The position numbers and the translations under genes were made by a program. Source: Nocardia higoensis NBRC 100133 (GTDB lineage: Bacteria > Actinomycetota > Actinomycetes > Mycobacteriales > Mycobacteriaceae). From it: a stretch of 64,000 nt of DNA. This document shows, one piece after another, positions 59,113 to 64,000 of this stretch; position 1 is the stretch's first letter, and each line of letters opens with the position of its first letter. The notes under the pieces were generated by a model, which was not told the origin of the DNA, did no database searches, and saw only the letters and a program-made list of their open reading frames with translations. The DNA lies in NCBI RefSeq assembly GCF_000308595.1, contig NZ_BAGA01000073.1, forward strand, positions 1 to 64,000. The letters run 5' to 3'.

Positions 59113-60056
59113 TGTTCCCGTCGCAATGTCGCGGTGGTGACACCGAATCCGGCGATGTATTCCTTGATGGGGCGGTAGAACTCGTAGTCGACGCGGTACT
59201 CGCCGCAGGCGCGCAGCGCGGAGTAGGCCGCGACCCAGGTCCTGACCTCGTGGGAGGAATGCCCGGCGTCGGCGTCCATGCCGTCGGCGGTGTAGGCGTC
59301 GAAGTCCTCGACCCGGCCCGACCGGCACACGTCCAGGAACGCCCGGTCCCATTCCGGATTCAGGTCCATGATGTCGGCCTCGCCCGCGGCGAAGGCGATC
59401 GCGGTCCTGGTGGTGTTCTCCTCCCGCGCGGCGCGCGCCTCCGGGCTGGGATTGCGTCCGGCGGTGAGGAATTCGCGCTGGGCGTCGGTGGCGGTGTCCA
59501 GCCGGGGGACCGGTGGATCGTGTGACAGGCCGCCGGAGCCGAGGAACAGCACGCGCTGATCGGTGTCGCGGAAGAAGCTGCCGACGGCCGCACCGAAGGC
59601 GCGGATCCGCGACATCGCGACGAACGGCCTGGCCACGGAGTTGACGAAGACCGGGACCACCGGTTTGGCCGCCACATCGCCGTAGATGATCTCCATCGGC
59701 TGCACCGCGCCGTGATCGACCTGCATCCGCCGCGAGATGGCGACATCGACGCCACGGTCGATCACATACTGCGCCAACGCTTCCGAGACGGCGTAGGGCA
59801 CGTTCAGCTCACCGGCGAACGAGCCGTAGTCGCCGATGCCGTGGGCGGCCAGGCCGATGCAGTACGGCGGCATCAGGTCGTAGAAGAACCCGTTGTAGTG
59901 ATCGGGCCCGAAGTTGACGACGATGTCCGGATCGAAGTCGCGGACGAACGCCCGCACCTGCTCGAAGGCCGCGTCGACGGCGGCGACCACCTCCGCCGGC
60001 GGGTGGGTGCGCCCGAGCAGCGGGCTGTGCGACATGCACACCAGCGCCTGTGTCAT
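59109..60056 (-). CDS. mhpB: 3-(2,3-dihydroxyphenyl)propionate 1,2-dioxygenase
   Basis: A 315-residue class III (LigB-type) extradiol dioxygenase. MSHSPLLGRTHPP, FGPDHYNGFFYDLMPPYCIG, MQVDHGAVQPM with the acid-base His, and GSGGLSHDPP form the Fe(II) and substrate sites as in E. coli MhpB. It opens the catechol ring next to the hydroxyl groups, meta to the side chain. It belongs to another fold than the VOC-type candidate at 49847. Confidence 0.92.
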   Translation of the reverse strand: MTQALVCMSHSPLLGRTHPPAEVVAAVDAAFEQVRAFVRDFDPDIVVNFGPDHYNGFFYDLMPPYCIGLAAHGIGDYGSFAGELNVPYAVSEALAQYVIDRGVDVAISRRMQVDHGAVQPMEIIYGDVAAKPVVPVFVNSVARPFVAMSRIRAFGAAVGSFFRDTDQRVLFLGSGGLSHDPPVPRLDTATDAQREFLTAGRNPSPEARAAREENTTRTAIAFAAGEADIMDLNPEWDRAFLDVCRSGRVEDFDAYTADGMDADAGHSSHEVRTWVAAYSALRACGEYRVDYEFYRPIKEYIAGFGVTTATLRREQ

Positions 60057-60084
60057 GGCCGGAGTCCTTTCTTCGGCGCCGCGC

Positions 60085-60945
60085 TCAGCGGGAGACGCCG
60101 TGCGAGACGAGGAAGCGCGTCACGATGTCGTTGAAGTCGTCGGCCCGCTCCACCTGCGACCAGTGCCCGCACCGGCTGAAGATGTGCGCGTCGGCGCCGG
60201 GGATCACATTGAGCAGCTCCCAGGTGCGCGACACCGGGATGACCGCGTCCTGGACGCCGTGGATCAGCAGCACCGGCAGCTCGAGTCGGGCGAGCACGTC
60301 GAAGTCCAGCGGCAACTCGGTGCGGTCGCGATCGCGCGCGGCGACCACCTCGGCGAGCCGGTCGCTCGCGGTGTCGTTGAGCGCCGCCTGATAGCGCAGC
60401 TCCACCAGCTCGTCGGTGACCAGCGACTTGTCGACCACGAACAGCTCGAGGGTCTTGCGGATGCCTTCCGGCGTCAGCGTCGGGTTCGAGTGCCCGGCCA
60501 ACGCGCCGGTCAGCTTCGCGCCGCCGGTGCCCATCGAGACGATGCCGAGCAGCCGCTCCGGGAAGTCGATGGCGAACTGGAAAGCCAGCCAGCCGCCGAG
60601 CGAGTTGCCCACGATCCAGGTCTTCTCGATACCGAGGGCATCGAGCACCCGCACCGCGTGCCCGACCCACTCCTTGATGCCGTACGCGGTGCCCTCGGCG
60701 ACGACGGTCTGGCCGTAGCCGATGGAGTCGATGGCGATACAGCGGGCGTTCTCGCCGAGGGCGGGCAGGTTCAGCCACCAGTTGGCGGCCGCGGTGACGC
60801 CGGTTCCCGAGCCGTGCAGGAACAGCACGGGGGTGCCCGTACCGAGCTCGTGGTAATGGGTGAGTTCGCCGGGTGCGGTCTCGACCCACTTGTCCTCGAG
60901 GCCGAAGAAGTCGTCGGTCGTGTACGCGGGAATGGCGGTGGTCAT
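60085..60945 (-). CDS. mhpC: C-C hydrolase for the ring-cleavage product
   Basis: A 286-residue alpha/beta hydrolase of the MhpC/BphD family: LFLHGSGTGVTAAANWWLN (oxyanion), GNSLGGWLAFQ (nucleophile Ser), VLLIHGVQDAVIP (Asp) and RCGHWSQVERADDFN (His). It splits the 2-hydroxy-6-oxo-nona-2,4-diene-1,9-dioate type product into succinate and the dienoate. ATG 60945 is the start; the longer frame overlaps mhpA antisense. It lies 20 bp after mhpA. Confidence 0.92.
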   Translation of the reverse strand: MTTAIPAYTTDDFFGLEDKWVETAPGELTHYHELGTGTPVLFLHGSGTGVTAAANWWLNLPALGENARCIAIDSIGYGQTVVAEGTAYGIKEWVGHAVRVLDALGIEKTWIVGNSLGGWLAFQFAIDFPERLLGIVSMGTGGAKLTGALAGHSNPTLTPEGIRKTLELFVVDKSLVTDELVELRYQAALNDTASDRLAEVVAARDRDRTELPLDFDVLARLELPVLLIHGVQDAVIPVSRTWELLNVIPGADAHIFSRCGHWSQVERADDFNDIVTRFLVSHGVSR

Positions 60946-60965
60946 GATGTGCGGGCTCCTGGTGG

Positions 60966-62711
60966 TCAGTGACGGGCGGCGAGCGGTTCGGACGCGGTGA
61001 TCGCGTCGGCGGGTTTCCCGGTGAAGGCCATCGACCGGAGGATGGCGTCGAGGGTCTCCGGCGCGTGCTGGGTCAGGCATGCGCCCGCCACGAATCGGTC
61101 GGGCCGCACGAAGACCAGCGGGGTCGGCCGGTCGTCGAACCATTTCTTCACCCGGCCGGTGTGGTCGCCGAGCACCAGCACGTCCGGGTCCATGTACTTC
61201 TCCGCCCAGGCGCGCTGGGTCTCGGGCACCACCGCCACCAGCCGGGCGCCCAGGGCCCTGAGCTTGTCCAGCGACTCCGCGGGCAGCACGTCCTTGGGGC
61301 TGTTGCCCCACACGATGACCGACCACCAGTTGCCGATGGCGTCGTCGAGCAGCACATTCGCCACCGCGGCGGTGTTCACGCGCGGCTGCGGGAACTGCAC
61401 GCCCACGGGGGAGACCCTGGTGTTGGCGGTCCGCACCGGCACCAGCGTGCCGGTGAGTTCGGCACGGGCGCGGCCGGATTCGCGCGTCGTCGGATCGGCG
61501 AGTACGCCTTCGGTGTAGCGCGGCATCGGCTTGAACCGCATCTCCGCGAAGTAGCTCTTCACCTGTGGGAACAGGTTGAGCACCGAGGTGGCGGCGTCGC
61601 GGGCGATCGCGGCCACCGGATTGGTGATCTTGATGAACTTGCCGAAGGTCAGCGAGAGGTCGACCATCGCCTTGGCGTGATCCCTGCGCTCGGTGGTGTA
61701 GGTGTCCAGCAGCGCGTCGTCGGCTTGGCCCGACAGCACGGCCGCCAGTTTCCAGCCGAGGTTCGTCGCGTCGCGCATGCCGGAGTTCCAGCCCTGGCCC
61801 ATCCAGACCGGCATGAGGTGTGCGGCATCGCCGGCGACCAGTTGACGTCCCCTGCGGAAGTTCGACGCGACCCGGCCGTGGTGGGTGAACACCCGTCGGC
61901 GGATCACCTGCAGATCGGACGGGTTCGGCACGTGGTCGGCGAGCAGTCGGTCCACGAAGGCCTGCTCGGTGACCTGCTCCTCGCTCTCGCCCTCACGCAG
62001 CATGAACTCCCAGCGGCGCACCGCGTGCGGCAGGCCGATCGAGACATAGGGCCGCTTCGGGTCCGCGCCGAGGAACACATTGGGGGTGCCGAGCGGATCG
62101 TTGGCCACGTCCACGACCAGCCAACGGGTCGGCGGCGACTCGCCGTCGAAGTTCACGCCGAGCCGCTTGCGCGTCGGCGACTTGCCGCCCTCACAGCCCA
62201 CGAGGTAGCGCGCCTGGAAGCGACGCTCCTCGACCTGCCCGTCGTCACCGGTGACCAGCGCGATCGCGGTGACGGAACCGGAATCCTCGACGACATCCTC
62301 GACCCGGTGCCCGAACAACACCTGCACATTGGGGAATCGGGCCAGGCCCTCGTACAGCGCCCGGTCGACCTCCGGCTGGATGAACGCGTGCTTGCGCGCC
62401 CAGCCGAACTCGTCGGTCTGCGGATCGTTGACCAGCACGACCTTGCCCGCGCCGTTGACCAGCCGCATGATGTGCTGTGGGCTGGTGTGCGGGCGCACCG
62501 CGTCCACCAGCCCGACGGTCTGGATGGTGCGGAACGACTCGTCGTCGAGCCCGACGCCGCGCGGATAGTCGATGAGCCGGTCCATGGCCTCCAGTACGGT
62601 GACCGACCGGCCGTAGCCGCCCAGGATGTTCGCCAGCATCAGACCGGTGGGCCCCGCGCCGACGATGACGACTTCGCTCGCGAAGGTGCTGTTCATGGAC
62701 TGTGTCTCCAT
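60966..62711 (-). CDS. mhpA: 3-(3-hydroxyphenyl)propionate hydroxylase-like FAD monooxygenase
   Basis: A 581-residue group A flavin monooxygenase. The FAD fold starts with VVIVGAGPTGLMLANILG (14-31). YLVGCEGGKSPTR is the DG motif, and LVAGDAAHLMPVWMGQGWNSGMRDATNLGWKL is the GD motif. A C-terminal thioredoxin-like domain (about 430-560) is typical of MhpA. It hydroxylates 3-hydroxyphenylpropionate (or a related phenol) to the catechol. ATG 62711 or ATG 62696 (GGAG nine nt before it) may be used. First gene of the complete mhp operon. No regulator gene such as mhpR is seen next to it. Confidence 0.91.
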   Translation of the reverse strand: METQSMNSTFASEVVIVGAGPTGLMLANILGGYGRSVTVLEAMDRLIDYPRGVGLDDESFRTIQTVGLVDAVRPHTSPQHIMRLVNGAGKVVLVNDPQTDEFGWARKHAFIQPEVDRALYEGLARFPNVQVLFGHRVEDVVEDSGSVTAIALVTGDDGQVEERRFQARYLVGCEGGKSPTRKRLGVNFDGESPPTRWLVVDVANDPLGTPNVFLGADPKRPYVSIGLPHAVRRWEFMLREGESEEQVTEQAFVDRLLADHVPNPSDLQVIRRRVFTHHGRVASNFRRGRQLVAGDAAHLMPVWMGQGWNSGMRDATNLGWKLAAVLSGQADDALLDTYTTERRDHAKAMVDLSLTFGKFIKITNPVAAIARDAATSVLNLFPQVKSYFAEMRFKPMPRYTEGVLADPTTRESGRARAELTGTLVPVRTANTRVSPVGVQFPQPRVNTAAVANVLLDDAIGNWWSVIVWGNSPKDVLPAESLDKLRALGARLVAVVPETQRAWAEKYMDPDVLVLGDHTGRVKKWFDDRPTPLVFVRPDRFVAGACLTQHAPETLDAILRSMAFTGKPADAITASEPLAARH

Positions 62712-62852
62712 GGCGGCTATCCGACCCGGTCGCGTACCCCCAGGTCAATCGCCCCTTCTCGCGGGTCGGAAAACGCCTGGGAAGGTTCCCGGCCTCCGGC
62801 AATGTCGTCTTCGTTCCGGTGGCCCGAGTGGAGTGGACGGCATGCTCGCGCG

Positions 62853-64000
62853 TCACACCCGTTGCCGGGCCGCGTGGAATTCCCGCGCGGCCTGTTCGTG
62901 GTCGACGATCCGGGCCGGGTAGCCGGTCGCGACGTCGGAGTCCGGCCGCCAGGGAGTGTGGATGGCGCTGCCCCGGAGATGAGCGAGTTCGGGGATCCAG
63001 CGGCGGACGTACGCACCGTCCGGGTCGTAGCGCTCGGCCTGCCGGAGCGGGTTGAGGACCCGGTTCGGCCTGGTGTCGGCTCCGGTGCCCGCCACCCACT
63101 GCCAGTTCAGCTGGTTGTTGGCGATGTCGCCGTCGATCAGATGGTTCAGGAAGTGCTGTGCGCCCTGACGCCAGTCCAGGTAGAGAGTCTTGGTCAGGAA
63201 GCTCGCGGTGATCAGCCTGGCGCGGTTGTGCATCCAGCCCTGCGCGGCGAGTTGGCGCATGCCCGCGTCGACGATCGGGTAGCCGGTACGGCCCTCGCGC
63301 CAGGCGCTCAGCAGTGCGGTGTCGGCGCTCCAGCGATCGTGGCGGGGTCGGTAGTCGCGATGGGCGATCTGCGGACGCGCTGCCAGCATCTGATGGTGGA
63401 AGTCACGCCAGGCCAGCTGGCGGACGAAGGCGGCGCCACCGGGTGTCGAGGTATCGGACCGGTATACCAGCTCGGCGGCGGAGACGCAGCCGAAGTGCAG
63501 GTACGGCGAGAGCCGGGATGTCGCGTCGGCCGCGAGGTCGTCGTTGCGATCGGCGTAGGCGTCGATTCCGTCGGCGAACCAGTTCTTCGCCGTCTTGCGC
63601 CCGGCGGATTCGCCGCCCGGCGCCAGGTCCGGTCCGGCGGTGCCCGTCGTGAGATCCGACGCCGCCGGAAGCGGTTCCACACCGACCCCGGGCGGGAGCC
63701 GCAGGTGTCTCGGCGCGCCGAGAGGAGCGCGCACCCGGATCTGCGACCAGCGGCGGTGGTAGGGGGTGAAGACGGCGAAGTGGTCCTTGCCGCCGCTGGG
63801 AACGACGCGGCCGGGCGCGAGGACGGTGATGCTGCCCGAGTGCACCTCGAGGTGACAATCCAACCGGGCCAGTTCTTCGCGCAGCCGGTCTTCACGGCGA
63901 CGGCTGTAGCCGCTGACGTCCTCGGCGATGTGGACCTCGTCGACCGAATACCGCTCGACCAGCCGGCACACCTCGCGCACGGTGTCGCCGCGCCGCAACA
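62853..64000 (-). CDS. phr: Deoxyribodipyrimidine photolyase, N-terminus outside the window
   Basis: The last 382 residues of a class I photolyase; the first part of the antenna domain is cut by the window edge. The chain has YHRRWSQI, SRLSPYLHFGCVS, FVRQLAWRDFHHQML, GYPIVDAGMRQLAAQGWMHNR and the FAD signature NNQLNWQWVAGTGAD, then LNPLRQAERYDPDGAYVRRWIPEL. It splits UV-induced pyrimidine dimers using blue light. It is a housekeeping-type gene and probably marks the right edge of the catabolic block. The 141 bp between it and mhpA show no operator of the types described. Confidence 0.92.
   Translation of the reverse strand, partial: LRRGDTVREVCRLVERYSVDEVHIAEDVSGYSRRREDRLREELARLDCHLEVHSGSITVLAPGRVVPSGGKDHFAVFTPYHRRWSQIRVRAPLGAPRHLRLPPGVGVEPLPAASDLTTGTAGPDLAPGGESAGRKTAKNWFADGIDAYADRNDDLAADATSRLSPYLHFGCVSAAELVYRSDTSTPGGAAFVRQLAWRDFHHQMLAARPQIAHRDYRPRHDRWSADTALLSAWREGRTGYPIVDAGMRQLAAQGWMHNRARLITASFLTKTLYLDWRQGAQHFLNHLIDGDIANNQLNWQWVAGTGADTRPNRVLNPLRQAERYDPDGAYVRRWIPELAHLRGSAIHTPWRPDSDVATGYPARIVDHEQAAREFHAARQRV

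Noticed and set aside
1..64000. Insertion sequences, phage genes, CRISPR arrays, tRNA or rRNA genes
   Set aside because: No transposase, integrase, repeat-spacer pattern or structural RNA was recognised; gene relics suggest rearrangement, but no mobile element remains visible.

Overview
The window is high-GC DNA with GTG/ATG starts, Shine-Dalgarno GGAG/GGAGG sites, many 4-bp ATGA/GTGA gene overlaps and lipoprotein, TetR, IclR, SDR and acyl-CoA dehydrogenase families in profusion. This fits a soil actinomycete of the Nocardia/Rhodococcus/Mycobacterium type; the exact genus cannot be read from the sequence. Almost the whole window is accessory catabolic DNA. No rRNA, tRNA, CRISPR or insertion sequence was seen.

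Region 1 (about 1.8-30.5 kb) is a catabolic block that appears to be one regulon. A TetR regulator (15124-15747) sits in its middle, and ten copies of a palindrome close to ACTGAACTGANTTCAGTT lie in its promoters. The genes are a curA-like reductase, an MFS exporter, a KstD-like flavoprotein, a FadH/old-yellow-enzyme reductase, a ferric-type ABC importer with two binding proteins, several SDRs, a metallo-hydrolase, an EthD protein and two NTF2-fold proteins. The core is a tightly overlapping minus-strand operon running from echA (25751) to an acyl-CoA synthetase (15789). It contains a thiolase-like/DUF35 pair, two acyl-CoA dehydrogenases, and an APH-fold kinase next to an ACAD10/11-type dehydrogenase. 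This looks like CoA-dependent degradation of a hydroxylated, branched or cyclic acid. Relics mark the edges: an epoxide hydrolase tail, a truncated adenylation domain, a deleted second kinase and a 72-nt piece of the MFS gene.

Region 2 (about 31.3-45.1 kb) is a CoA-transferase/lyase block: CitE-like lyase, two CaiB-type CoA-transferases, an HMG-CoA-lyase-like gene with a frameshift, MmgE/PrpD and cyclase. A second hidden signal, GTTTC-N7-GAAAC, occurs four times and only in front of these genes. It is followed by an aldehyde dehydrogenase and an SsuABC/TauABC-type importer. An IclR gene adjoins the importer; the motif ACTTCTGTAGTG occurs both in front of the importer and in front of the IclR gene.

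Region 3 (about 45.3-62.7 kb) holds two aromatic meta-cleavage routes. One (46.6-56.0 kb) has a two-component C2/C1 flavin monooxygenase, a VOC-type candidate ring-cleavage enzyme, a C-C hydrolase, an HpaH-like hydratase, an HpaI-like aldolase and an aldehyde dehydrogenase, next to a gene encoding two TetR modules in one chain. The other (56.3-62.7 kb) is a complete mhpA-C-B-D-F-E operon for 3-(3-hydroxyphenyl)propionate-type substrates, using a LigB-type dioxygenase. The two converge on a pair of near-identical terminator hairpins. The window ends inside a DNA photolyase gene.
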